This document shows, in pieces, positions 10,960 to 21,126 of a DNA stretch of 24,452 nucleotides. Within the stretch, counting starts at the first letter, position 1. Every line of letters starts with the position of its first letter. This stretch comes from Hypsibius dujardini (lineage: Eukaryota; Tardigrada; Eutardigrada; Parachela; Hypsibiidae), in assembly GCA_001579985.1 (NCBI GenBank), contig LRSR01009049.1, positions 1-24,452 on the forward strand. Direction: 5' to 3'. Both the position numbers and the translations under genes were made by a program. The notes under the pieces were generated by a model, which was not told the DNA's origin, made no database searches, and saw only the letters and a list, made by a program, of their open reading frames with translations.

Positions 10960-11288
10960 TACTAGGTGGTACCCAACATGTACTCAACACTTACTAATAA
11001 TATAATCTATCTACCTAGTTGACCCATTCCTATCTACCCTCACATTCTATAATGTACTTACTGAGTTATTATCACGTACACAGTTCCGCCATGTCGACAG
11101 GAACTAGTACATTAGATCAGAAACTAATCTTTACTTTGACTATATAAGCGTGTGTTCTAGAGTAATTTGGAGAGTTCCTTCCTTTCTCCTCTAACAGTGA
11201 AGTCTTACTACAATATTTCTCCTATTATTCAAGTCTAATAGCTTGCATGTTCAGCTTCTTCCGTCCTAGTAGGGACGGAGGCCTAACA
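10960..11288 (+). mobile_element. Solo LTR, copy B, just past the receptor stop codon
   Basis: This copy is in the opposite orientation to copies A and C. The 5' end is diverged (TACTAGGTGGTACCCAACA in place of the usual TGTTGGG start) and the 3' end is GGAGGCCTAACA. A clear TATATAAG lies at 11141-11148. It begins 37 bp after the TGA of the receptor gene, so the 3' UTR of that transcript must run into it unless it ends almost at once. No AATAAA was seen between the stop and the LTR, so the LTR may supply the polyadenylation site. That last point is inference. Confidence 0.65.
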
Positions 11289-11489
11289 CCTGCAACTGGC
11301 TCATTTCTTCGTAGAGTAGCAAATCTACGGCGCGGTCCATGAGGCAAGCGACGGTTGAGGATGAACGCCGATGGCCACTAATCTCGAACGTTTTTATGTA
11401 ATGAAGAAATCTCCGCAGGTTTTAGCAAGAGATGAGTCACAGAATCCGGGAAAGTAAAAAATATTTCACAAATGAAAATTTTCTTCAGA

Positions 11490-11793
11490 CTGTCGGACTG
11501 ACTGATTGACTCCGTTAAATATGAATGTGGCTAGTTTCATTTTTCTCTTCGCGTAACTTAATCAATTAACACGTAACATAGAGAAGGCCCTCTATATACC
11601 ACCACTAGTCAGTTATTATTTAATTTTAAATAGTAATTCTGGTTTTTTGCCAATTTTCTCGACGGAATCGAAGAGACCAGGCAACAGTGCATCGGCAACA
11701 GCAAACAGATATAAAAAAATTTGCCGTACAGAGCGGTTTCAAATTTTCAACGATGTATGTACTCTCTCATCACTTGAAGTCGTTGTATGAAAT
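11490..11793 (-). repeat. Inverted copy of intron-10 repeat modules
   Basis: 11490-11745 is the reverse complement of 7866-8090. 11742-11793 continues as the reverse complement of 7173-7224 (core cgacttcaagtgatgaga). In intron 10 these modules lie about 650 bp apart, whereas here they are adjacent. This copy may therefore preserve a more original arrangement, or one made by recombination. The short reading frame across it is not a gene. Confidence 0.6.
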
Positions 11794-12930
11794 AGGCGCC
11801 AAAACGAATTTTTTAACCGATTTCGCTGAAATTAAAGCATTTGAACTTAGAATTTGTCGCTCTACCTGAATCCGCACAAAAAATTCACAAATTTGATGAC
11901 AAAAATTCTGATCCAGAGTTATCCAAAATGGATCAGGCAAAATACATCTCTTCTTCGACAATTTTTCACATTAAGTACGATTTTTTCTCAACTTTTTGAA
12001 ACGGCAGATCTCAAACCATCTTAGATGCCCATAATTTGGATGGGCAGATGAAGGAATCTGATATTCAGATCCCGCACAAAAAATCAAATCATTGAGAAAC
12101 CCCGAGCAGGCTGCCCAATGCGCACCGCCAGTGTAGGCTTCTTTGTTGTGGTTTGCTTGTTGGCGAGTATGACACACTGTGTGTACAAAGACAACTCGAC
12201 ATGTACAGGGAAACTGCCATATGAATCCTGTTATTAGCATAAGTGCATTAAGCAGCCTACACGCAAGTGACCCAAAATGGATCAACCCTGTCCTCAAGGG
12301 GGGAGAGGGTGCAAAACAGGTTGTGGGCGGAGCTGCACAAATGGTGCTGACATCAAAGTGGCGCATACAAACGGTCAACATAATAATATATCACGCACGA
12401 AACAGAACTTTCCAAGATAAATGTCTATACCGTTCAAGTCGAGAAATTAAATGTAATAACAATGTACGTAGATGGATCAAGTCCATTGATATGCTTCGAA
12501 CACAGTCGCCGGATATAAAAAGTAAAATTTTGGAAGATCTAAATAAAAACTGTATTCCATTTGGCTTGCGTTGCCTGCGCAGCTTTAATCATGTTCTCAT
12601 GTGATGTTCATTGCGCAATAGCGTTGTAGGCAAATTCCAAATGCCAAAACCTTCAATTTACTTTTTTATCGTTTTCGATGTAATAAAATAACAATATACT
12701 TCCCTCAAAAACATTGGTGTCCGTCAAAACCGAACTTTGAATCGTTAACGAAATATACGAAGATAAAAAAATTAAGAATAAATAATTTTAAAAACAGCAA
12801 AACAAATTGTGTGAATAAGCCTAAAGAAGAGATTACAAATAAGAATAAGCCTAAAGTTGATTCAGTTTAAATACATGTATTTCGCGTCTGAATCGAGTGC
12901 GCTTAATCCGATCAGATCCATGTTTTATCT
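11794..12930. other. Intergenic stretch between receptor and gustatory-receptor genes
   Basis: Two overlapping opposite-strand reading frames (11971-12381 minus, 136 codons; 12179-12604 plus, 141 codons) have no recognised motif, splice support or codon signal favouring one over the other. I leave both unannotated as genes. A short direct repeat of GAATAAGCCTAAAG occurs near 12813 and 12842. No polyadenylation signal for the minus-strand neighbour was recognised with confidence. Confidence 0.4.
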
Positions 12931-14460
12931 TCAGCTGGCTCCAGCGGAACGGTTCAGGATTTCACTCGTGATCAGAAGGGTCGTCGCAACTGTTGTTATT
13001 ATCTACCAATCCGAAAAATTAATAATTTAAGCTGGCACACTGCTTGCACAATTTGTTTTGCTAAGTCGGACGTGTGTCTTACTCCTATCAAAGATCTCCG
13101 CGAGAAGTGGAAAAGCCCACCAGCTTCAATCGTGAGTGGATTCTTTTCCACCAGTAAATGAAGCTTGTCCATCCGCTTTAGAAGAGCACATTTCTCTGGC
13201 CACACTTGTTTTTTGTCAGCCTAGGCGAAAAACACGCAGTATTTTTTAGTGCGTTTAACTGACGACAGAGGATCGTCGTTTCTAGAGCAATTCATGGTAT
13301 CATGAAGACAGCAACGAAATTTACGTTTCGTTTCTTTTCCAATGTCCAAACGAAATCCCGAAGAATTCGATCCAATTTTCTAGCCTGGAGAGAGGAAAAA
13401 AAATGATCACACACCTTCATGAGATTTTTGAGATTCCTTCTGATTCTGATCCAAAACACACATTTTACTTTTTTTTTACCTCTTCGTGCAGCAAGATGAA
13501 GGGTATGAAACAGACTGTTGCGTAAGAGAGAAAAACTCCAACCGTCCAAACGTAGCGAAACCATCTCATCAAACTGTACCATTTTCCGCTCACGAGAAGG
13601 TTCGCACATAGTCCAAGTACAGTAAAAACGTCCAGTCCGACACTGACCAACAAGATCGGACTGAAGTAAGCGTTGAAATACTCCACAAAACGTGAAATGT
13701 CAACATAAGTAGATTTCCAAGTATTGATCTTGTCCCTCGACAGGATATCTTCCGTATCCGACCAGGAAGCAACAGTCAAAGTGACCTTTTCACCAGTTAT
13801 TTCTCTTCGTAGTCTTCGCATTGTTTGTACAGCCATCCAAACAAAAATGAGGCCAGAAATAAGGACCTGCTGCGACAGAATGAAAGCAACCTCCACCAAC
13901 AACGTCTCGGTGACATCATAAGATGTCCGAGAGACACAATGATCGAACCAGGCATAACACGCATCGTGTCCGTAAGTCTTGTTGCTGTTGGCATCATCGA
14001 ACAAACCTTCATCCTGAATCCAGTTTAACACGATGTTGGAAAAATGAAGACTGAAACTGCTTGTAAACAGTAAAAAGGACAAACGTCGGATCTTCGTGAG
14101 CTCGTTTGCCCTCCAAAGATTCATGCTGCGGACAACGGTGCGTAGATTCCGCCACTGTGTGAGGCGGCATGAAAAGATCGCCAATACTATCGCGCTTCGT
14201 GATTGATAAGAGTTCGCCCAAAGCGTCTCCGCCAAAATGATTGCAAAGGGCCTGTTTTCGTTTGACTCGAACGCTCCCTTGATCGAGTCAGAGGAATCGA
14301 CGATCGCCAAGCCAATGCATGCTAAAATGAAAGCTGTTCGAAGCAACTTTCGGAGGAAATCGTGAAGCTTCGTTGGAAGAAAGCTTCTCTTACTGGCTGG
14401 AGATGTGGCTTCGTTTGCCGCCAACACAAAAGACTGAACGAAAACGACGTCGTCGGACAT
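12931..14460 (-). CDS. Gustatory receptor-like seven-transmembrane protein, 4 exons
   Basis: Exons (minus strand): 14460-13480, 13384-13325, 13220-13083, 13002-12931. All introns are GT-AG and phase 0, giving 416 residues. Hydrophobic segments fall near 40-54, 75-97, 127-146, 186-213, 270-293, 303-324 and 394-405. That makes seven, and there is no signal peptide. The last three exons carry the conserved C-terminal part of the insect gustatory/odorant receptor superfamily: an EE..KLDRILRD linker, then RMDKLHLLVEKNPLTIEAGG and LFHFSRRSL before the last helix (TTVATTLLIT). The usual C-terminal TYhhhhhQF signature is degenerate here. Family members are inverted-topology ligand-gated cation channels that detect tastants, but the ligand cannot be told from sequence. 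The first exon is 327 codons, which may include fused ancestral exons. Start is the first ATG, with stops upstream. Confidence 0.8.
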
Positions 14461-15129
14461 TTCACTGCCTCTAAAGATTGTGCTGTAAAAGGGAGTTTAT
14501 GAAGTTCAAATGATAGACGGATAATTACTTCAGCAGGAAGCGACGAAAGGAAGAGAGGAGAATCATATCTAACATTCTCTTGGTTTCCGTGAGTCCGTCA
14601 GGGCAGGGCAATCTCGTTAAGTGATTTTTATGTTAAGTGCAAAGATCACAAACTGTGCTGACTGGACGACGCTGGATGCCAAATTTTGTTTGGCTGCGCC
14701 CCCATTAATAATGCTCAATTCAGAATGCCTTTGGGGAAAACATGACGTTGTTATTCAAACATTGAAATGGAAAATTCATCCGTTGGAATATTGATCTATA
14801 CTGATCGCTTTCAAGTTGTCTCGATCAAGTTTAGGATATACAGCTACTTGCAAACTTTTGATTTGACTTATCGTGAGCCGCAAGACTACACATGCCATAA
14901 AGTTTTAATTTCTTAAAGCAAAAACCGATCAAAATCTGGTCGCCAAACACAAAGAAGTAGGCTGTACTCATTTGGAATTTTTTTTTTAAAGATTAAGACT
15001 GAAATTTGACACAGTGGAAACTAAAAACAGGTGACAGACTAAATCAATCGAAGAAAACGACAACAAATCAAGATTCCTGGGCAACGAAATTCGTAATGCG
15101 TACATTGAGTTGATTGATCGGTAAGCCGT
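14461..15129. other. 5' flank of the gustatory-receptor-like gene; nothing recognised
   Basis: The region should hold the promoter of the minus-strand receptor gene. I see no TATA box at a convincing distance, no extra 5' exon and no repeat ends. Small reading frames lack splice sites or motifs. Confidence 0.4.
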
Positions 15130-15472
15130 TGTTAGGTCTCCGTCCCTACTAGGATGGAAGAACCTGAACATGCAAGCTATTAGACTGAATAATACGAGAA
15201 GAATTGTAGGAAGACTTTACTGGTAGAGGAGATTAGAGGGGGAAAGGAGGGAACTCTTCTAGATTACTTTAGAACACACGTATATATAATCAGAAATAAA
15301 AAATAGTTCCTGATCTAACGTACTAACTAGTTCCTGTCGACATGGTGGAATTATGTACGTGATAATAACTGAGTAAGTACATTATAGAATGTGAGAGTAG
15401 ATAGAAATGAGTTAACTAGGTAGATAGACTACTATTAGTAAGTCTTGGGTGTCTGTTGGGTACCACCCAACA
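15130..15472 (-). mobile_element. Solo LTR, copy C, with target duplication
   Basis: On the minus strand it begins TGTTGGGTGGTACCCAACA and ends CCTAACA. A TATA-like run (tatatatac) is in the equivalent position to copy B. CCGT lies directly outside both ends (15126-15129 and 15473-15476), consistent with a 4-bp target duplication. Intact palindromic start and duplication make this the best-preserved copy in the window. No internal retroelement coding sequence is present, so it arose by LTR-LTR recombination or is a non-coding relative. Confidence 0.7.
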
Positions 15473-16656
15473 CCGTTTGAAATTTTCACCAATCAAACAA
15501 CGTAGTCTTGTTTGACAAACCACACCAAATCAAAAGTTGGCAAGTAACCTGCAAGCAGCTGTATCTATATTGACCTGCTGAGTGGGTGAAAATAGATATG
15601 TAGCCATTATCAGGGCCGAACAGCAGAATTTTAATGATGCACACTCTTATTTGCCTTATTACTTTAATGTATGAAGGTTGCTATTGAAATAGTTCCTATT
15701 TCAACCCACCCTAATTTCGTGACCTTTAAACAAACGGCCAACTGTTCCATCTTGGTTTCGGCGGCAGCAACTCTGCTCAACCGTCAACAAGCTACTTTAA
15801 ATTTTAGCTTTTTTGAATTTTCCGATTCAAAGGATTTCTTGTTATGTTTTAGGGTCAGGTAGTAGAGAAGCAATTTTTCATCATTACAAAAATCGTCCAT
15901 CAGAAAAGCTGGTAGTTTAGCTGCGATAATCAAACAACCTCGAAAGCGGACCGGTACAATTTACCCAATCTGGGCGTGACTGAGGACCCTCGTCCTTTCC
16001 CCGAATAAGATCATCCCACTGAGCAGTTGAGGTACTGCACAGATATTCCGGAAAAGAAGGTTCTACGCTGCTTGAACATGAATTTTGTCGCGTGGCGCTT
16101 TCTTGTAAGGAAAATGGTGGCTTGGCTTTTAATGGGACACAAAGGAAGAAAGAAAAAGGAACAGTCACTACTGACTGCTTGAACTTTTCCACATCTACTC
16201 GTCGGAGACGGGAGGATGTGGAAAAGTCGAAGCCATCAAAAATGGCTAAGATAAGATAAGATAAGATTGCTGACCGCTGTCCAGCACTGGTCAGACGGTC
16301 GCGAAAGAGATAGGACGGGCCGGGCACTGGTTATCTGGCCCGGCACTGCAGACAACACAACATGATTTCCCCGCGACAATTTGCATCGTGTTCCACTATA
16401 TTTTAGCATAAAGGTCGCTGGGATTATAAGTAACTTTTGCAGAAGTACAAATCGCACGTTTAAACCGAGTCATCAGAATGATTGAGAGAACCAATAAGGC
16501 CGCTCTGAAAGCGTGTGAAACTTGAAAAAAAGTAAGATCCGCAAGAGCTTTAATCATCATTGCATTCCTTTCAAACACGCCCAAATCAAAAACCCGCCAA
16601 AGAATAGAAAAAATTTACGCTGATCGGGAGGGGAAATCTTCCTTACTGCTCGAGTA
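15473..16656. other. Intergenic stretch with unassigned small reading frames
   Basis: A minus-strand frame at 15917-16327 (136 codons, Ser/Cys-rich, ending PLSRLFDYRS) and one at 16396-16584 with a hydrophobic stretch (AALLVLSIILM) are not recognised. I could not join them by a convincing intron. Short inverted repeats occur at about 16184-16226 (CTTTTCCACATC and mirror) and about 16316-16346 (cgggcactggttatctggcccg). A GATAA-type run lies at about 16248-16266. Confidence 0.35.
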
Positions 16657-16750
16657 AAAAACTACAACGTGTCTTCTGGTAGAGCAGCGTAACGGATCCA
16701 GCACTGGCTGCCGCGTCTAATTGAGAGGTCTTACGGCTAAGGAGAAACAA
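16657..16750 (-). pseudogene. Decayed fragment of the last exon of the protease-homolog gene
   Basis: Both ends of the terminal exon at 18768-19093 are recognisable here. The splice acceptor ctccttag and first codons lie at 16736, and the terminal codons LPEDTL plus stop lie at 16663 (LPEETL in the intact gene). The middle 252 nt (84 codons) are missing. The junction falls on TCCA, which occurs at both deletion edges in the intact gene (18803-18806 and 19054-19057). A TGG codon has become TAG. Intron sequence upstream also matches (about 16777-16808 to 19115-19145), so this is a DNA-level duplication and not a retrocopy. Confidence 0.8.
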
Positions 16751-17089
16751 AAACAAAACAAATATTTGTCTTTATTAACAGTAATCGAAAGGTGCTATTT
16801 AAGACGAGAAGGAAAAAGATCTTTGCGTAAATCGAAGTGACGAGTTATAAGAATCATTAAAAAGGAACTTTAAGGGCTTCTTTTATAATAATTTGAGTAG
16901 GCCAATTTTATGAGTCAGTGAGGTTTAAAAATGCGAAACACTAGCCTCGCAAGACAGCACAGCGTATTTTTGTGACAGTACGACAAACACACGTGCTTTG
17001 TGAAATTGTGATGTCTGGCTTGAACGGTACTGATGGATTGAATGACTCGCTGTTTGTAAGACTTCCAATTGTAATGGATAACTCTACCT
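16751..17089. other. Flank between protease fragment and Mutator-like element
   Basis: The part next to the fragment resembles the last intron of the intact protease-homolog gene, then similarity fades. No upstream protease exon is preserved. The final 9 bp (ACTCTACCT, 17081-17089) are the target duplication of the next element. Confidence 0.5.
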
Positions 17090-17761
17090 TAATGTTGTTT
17101 AAATATATTTAAATTGTTATTTAATATACTCAAAAAGGGTGTTTTTTCTTTAAATAAAATATACTTTTAATTTTATTTAAAATCAGAATTGTTTTTTATT
17201 TTATTTATAATTTTATTTAAAATAAAGTTTGCGTTTTATTTTATTTATATTTACATTTTTTCATCGTAAAACTAGCTATTTAAATAACATTTTATATTTA
17301 AATAACCCGTACGTCTTCTGGCCAAAAAGTGATCAACGGCTCTGATAGGATGCCAAATCTATCTGAAAGTGATCGTAGACAAAGACCTATGCAGAAGACT
17401 ATTCGACATCTTAAGAAAAGGGCATATTTTACGCTCCACGATCCTCATTTTGATATGAGTTGATTGTAATATGTACTAGTCGTGCTTTGCGTCTTTGTTC
17501 TCTTCTATTCTATTTTACACTGTTCTATTTCAATAAAATTATGACCGCGACATTCGCTTGTCAGTACAGAAATCTCCCTTTGAAAAGTCTTTGAAAAATT
17601 TAAATAAACGCATGTTATTTAAATAATATTTTTATCTTAATTCGGCTGTTTTAATTACATTTATTTAAACGTTATTTTATTTAATGTATTGTCAAGATTT
17701 GAATTTGTTTTTTAATATTTAATATTTTATTTAAATTCAAAAGTGTTATTTAAACAACACT
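17090..17761. mobile_element. 672-bp Mutator-like element with 9-bp target duplication
   Basis: ACTCTACCT occurs directly outside both ends (17081-17089 and 17762-17770). A perfect 9-bp duplication is the hallmark of Mutator-type (MULE) insertion. The ends are short inverted repeats around TGTTGTTTAAATA / TATTTAAACAACA. About 200 bp at each end is extremely AT-rich, with many copies of TTATTTAAATA-like motifs that could bind a transposase in trans. The centre (about 17305-17585) is compositionally different and gene-like. No transposase. The perfect duplication suggests a fairly recent insertion. Confidence 0.75.
17302..17537 (+). other. Gene-like cargo inside the Mutator-like element
   Basis: A frame open from 17302 to TGA at 17461-17463 encodes a basic, protein-like stretch (including SESDRRQRPMQKTIRHLKK and then FTLHDPHFDMS). 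A polyadenylation signal AATAAA follows at 17532-17537, about 70 bp after the stop. The surrounding arms are AT-only repeats. This looks like the 3' end of a captured gene, as in Pack-MULEs. I do not recognise the parent family, and whether it is transcribed is unknown. Confidence 0.35.
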
Positions 17762-17770
17762 ACTCTACCT

Positions 17771-18171
17771 GCTGTCGATTGGCAGATATCCCTGAGGCAT
17801 CGTTCCCAAGCGACTGTATGGATGATTGGATGATTGTGCGATGAAGTATCATTTCAGTCAGCAATAAAGGCCAGGCAGTTTATACAACTGTGTTTCATTT
17901 ATATAAAAACAAAATATTCAACAACAATCAATATCAACAATATAGGAAGTGTTCGTGTTCAATACGGTTTTTCACTGTTACATCATCGATCTCCTTTATA
18001 GAAATGAATGTTAAGTACTGCATCCGTTGTGCTGGGTATTTTTACTCCGTCATACACGGTACGGCAGACATTATTATTCAAAATTAAATGGCCTCGCCAA
18101 GATGTTCCAAGGATTCATTCCGACTTGTGTACAGTCGCGAGGTAGTTGCACAGTGCATTACGGTACATACC
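17771..18171. other. Intergenic, with a dispersed repeat shared with 21.5 kb
   Basis: The sequence at about 17864-17930 (aaaggccaggcagtttat onward) resembles 21473-21545 (taaagccaggcagattatg onward) in the same orientation. No gene was recognised. A small frame in 17890-18272 crosses into the next element and has no motif. Confidence 0.45.
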
Positions 18172-18674
18172 GAGCGCCAAACTTTCTGACCAAACTACGT
18201 GAGAAAGCATGTTCTCATAAGATCTGCTTCACAACTGGCGCAAAACACCTCAAATCGGGCAAGAATTGGTGAGAAATCTCTTCACGAGATTTGTTCGGAC
18301 TTTCTGGCCAGAAGCAAGTGAGAATTCGGTGAGAATCACACGAGACTCATGCGAGAAAAATCTCGGCTGAATTTTGAGCAGAATTTCAAGAGGATTTTCT
18401 AGTTAGAATTAAACAAAACTTTCCGGCCAGAATTACACGAGGACTTGCTTGCCAGAAATGCACCAGATAATTCTGTTCTGAAATTGTAGCTGGCCATTCT
18501 GGTGAGATCTGGATGAGATCCCGTCGGAGAGTTTTAAGAGCTTTCTAGCGAGAACTGCCGGATTTCTCAGCCAACACTCTTGCCAAGAATAGAATATTAA
18601 TTTCGTCAGATCTCATGAGATCGTATATGGAATTTCACCAGATCTGGGCCAGATCTGACGAAAATTTGGCGCTG
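18172..18674. mobile_element. TIR element filled with degenerate short repeats
   Basis: The left end (gagcgccaaactttctgac) and right end (tctgacgaaaatttggcgctg) are inverted copies. The right end has the form TTTGGCGCTG, and its mirror CAGCGCCAAA resembles hAT-type ends. GGTAC occurs just outside both ends, but a full 8-bp duplication is not clear. The inside is a degenerate array of CCAGAA, GAGATCT and CGAGAxTT motifs spaced roughly 30-50 bp apart. An inner inverted pair (cgtcagatct ... agatctgacg) lies at about 18605-18661. It ends 94 bp before the stop codon of the protease-homolog gene. Confidence 0.45.
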
Positions 18675-18767
18675 GGTACTGTATACTAAGCTCTTATTCT
18701 AGCCCGGGTCGCAAAGTTCTAGCAACAGAAACGTAAAATTAAAGCTGAACAAATTTCCTCAAAAAAA

Positions 18768-21126
18768 CTAAAGCGTTTCCTCCGGTAGAGCAGCGTAACG
18801 AATCCACTCAATGTAGTTCTGCACCTTGATGAACTGCGAACCGATTCCATTGGCGCATCCAATCGTCCCATCAATTGCAAGGCCCGCTGCATAAAACGCC
18901 TTGTTCTGATCCAGACAAACGAGAGCCCCGCCAATATCCCCGTTACTGCACCAGTCCTCTCCAACGACACCTCCGGCACAGATCGCATTACTGAAGTTAA
19001 AGGTGACTGTGCCGTTTTGGTCGAGAACCCAATAACACTTGTCCTGCGACTGCTCCAGCACTGGCTGCCGCACCCATTTGAGTGGATTCACGACTAAGGA
19101 GAATACATTTTTTCAGTCATAATCGACAGAAGCAATTTAAGGCGCGTTGCCACTCGAGATTTTTCTCGTCACAATAAAATCGGTTTATGCGCGGAACCAG
19201 TTTATTCAGACCGACCATTGAATCATCATGAAAAGAAGGACAAAAAACCACTGTGGAAAAAAGCACGCGCATGCGCGCTCAACTAATTATCCATCTTCCC
19301 TAAGAAAAACAATAGGAAATGTGATGCCCAAAAAGTGAGAGACAGGAAATCAACTGATTTGAGGAAATAAAAGTAGAGCAAGACAAAAAGGGGAAAATTG
19401 TCTCTCTCAATCGGCAAAGATGTAAGACATGCGTTGCAGTTAATTACCTTATGACCAGCAGGAGATTTACACCGGGCCAGTACGTCTGGGCGATCCCACG
19501 GTAAATAAGTTTATTTTAAAAAATGAATCAAAATTCCAAATATAAATTCTTTTCAATTTTAAAAGCTTCGCCAAAAATTTCACCTTTCCGTTACGTAAAT
19601 TAGAAAACTTCTAATTCCGCGCGCGCGATTCGGCCAAATTTCGTATTAGCTATTGCTGTAAAGTTGTACGTCGAAAAAAAATGCGAAATAATGAATGAGG
19701 GGCACACAAATGCATTTGCGAGAAATCTCGATTGCCGACACGCGTTGCACGAAAAAACTGCCGCGTTAATTTGTTTACATATAAAACGCGTGCTTCACGC
19801 CTTGATTCCTCTTTGCAGGCCCCTTACCTGTTGTGTCGTTGTTTTCCACCTGACCGACTCCGCTGAGGATGCAGACGTCACCCACTTTCGGGGAGAGATC
19901 CTCCAGGCACGCCAGGCAAGCACACGGTTTGTAGGCAAAGTCGATGGCGCGTTCGAGGGTGATGATGGCGATGTTGTCGCGGTCGGTGTCGCTGATGTTG
20001 AATGCCGGATTGACGGACAGCCTGGAGGCGTGGTAGGTCTCCGCGCAGCCACCGGCCGTGACATTGGGATTGGAGTCGAGAATGCCCAGCGCCACGGTGA
20101 CGTCTTGCGGCGTGATGGCTGCACTGGAATTATCGAACAGGCAGGAAGCCAGGGTCAGGATGGTTCGTGCACCGATGATGGTTCCGCCGCAAATGCCCTT
20201 TAGCTCACCCGCCGTTACAAAAATTACCGCCTGGGGGGGAGGGGGGAAGAGAGAAAAACATTGATCTGAAATTGATTTAATCTGAAAAAATTCAAAACAT
20301 ATTTCCAACGGAAGTCCCTAAACTTTTCGACCGAATTAAGTTGAATTGTTGATTAATGTCTAATTTTACAAATCCGTGTGATTGGCAGAGATTTCACTAT
20401 TATTCTTTTGATGTAATTGTCCCGCGATGAATAAGAGACGCTTTCTAAACAGCTTTTTTTACTAAAATCATACATTGTCCTGCGGTATTTCAGGCAGAAA
20501 ATTCGGCCGTGATTTTTAATATTTTACCCACGTACGTAAATCATCCCTTGCTTAGCTTACCGATTTTATTAAAACTGGCGCGAGACTTTCTTCTCACAAG
20601 TTCTATTGGGCAATCTCTGAGCGAAAGATTATGACGCTTAATTTCAGGCGCCGCAAAAGAAAATTTTGATTGGTCTTACATGCCAGCAAAGCTGGTTCGG
20701 TAACGCCTTCGATCCGCCGATAATCGTCGGTGCGACGGCGAAATCCGTCGCAATGCCCGCCGAAGCACGCCGCGACGAAAATTTGCGTTCGTGAAAAGAC
20801 ATGCGATGTTCGTGCTCTAAAAAATGACGTCAGCTTTTACTGCGCCTATAGAGTACGTGGAGGTCATAGGAAGTCCTCAACCCCGGATTCATCAGCAACG
20901 ACAAAGTAATGTACGTAAGGGTGAGGAGAGTCTCACCCTGAACTAGATCGCTCGGATTGGAGAGTGAAGTTTTGCTGGAAGGGGAGGAGGCCGCGAAGAA
21001 GTCAGCATTGTTTCCTGCTCCAGTTTTGCCGCACTGACGTTGGGCATCTCCGTAACTTGCCGTTACCCCTGCTAAAACTGCTCCGCTCAAGCCCAACAAT
21101 AGAAGCCTAGTGGGAAGGTATCTCAT
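18768..21126 (-). CDS. Secreted trypsin-family serine protease homolog, catalytically inactive
   Basis: Exons (minus strand): 21126-20937, 20816-20680, 20230-19828, 19093-18768. Phases 1, 0 and 1 all agree, giving 351 residues. Residues 1 to about 23 are a signal peptide (MRYLPTRLLLLGLSGAVLAG). A propeptide of about 70 residues leads to TIIGGSKALPNQLCWH, the family's (I/V)VGG start. The residue before the cleavage site is Thr, not Arg/Lys, so tryptic activation looks lost. The catalytic His motif TAAHC reads LASC (His to Ser). Asp is kept (DRDNIAII). GDSGGP reads GDIGGA (Ser to Ile). The Cys pattern of the fold is otherwise kept. Two of three catalytic residues are gone, so this is a non-enzymatic homolog, perhaps a binding or regulatory cofactor as known for arthropod SPHs. 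That role is inference. A broken partial copy lies at 16657-16750. Confidence 0.88.
19094..19827. other. Last intron of the protease-homolog gene
   Basis: This 734-bp minus-strand intron has donor ACAACAG|GTAAGG and acceptor ctccttag. Apart from the segment duplicated at about 16.78 kb, it contains no element or exon that I can support. The overlapping plus-strand frame at 19664-20203 is a shadow of the coding exon. Confidence 0.6.

Noticed and set aside
11971-12604. Overlapping 136- and 141-codon frames on opposite strands
   Set aside because: No motif, no splice support and no way to choose a strand. Kept only as intergenic description.
15917-16584. Possible small gene with a hydrophobic N-terminus on the minus strand
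   Set aside because: No convincing donor/acceptor pair joins the frames, and nothing in the sequence matches a family I know.
19664-20264. Plus-strand frames of 179 and 68 codons and a 109-codon minus frame
   Set aside because: Shadows of the third protease-homolog exon. The Gly/Val/Asp bias follows from its codon usage.
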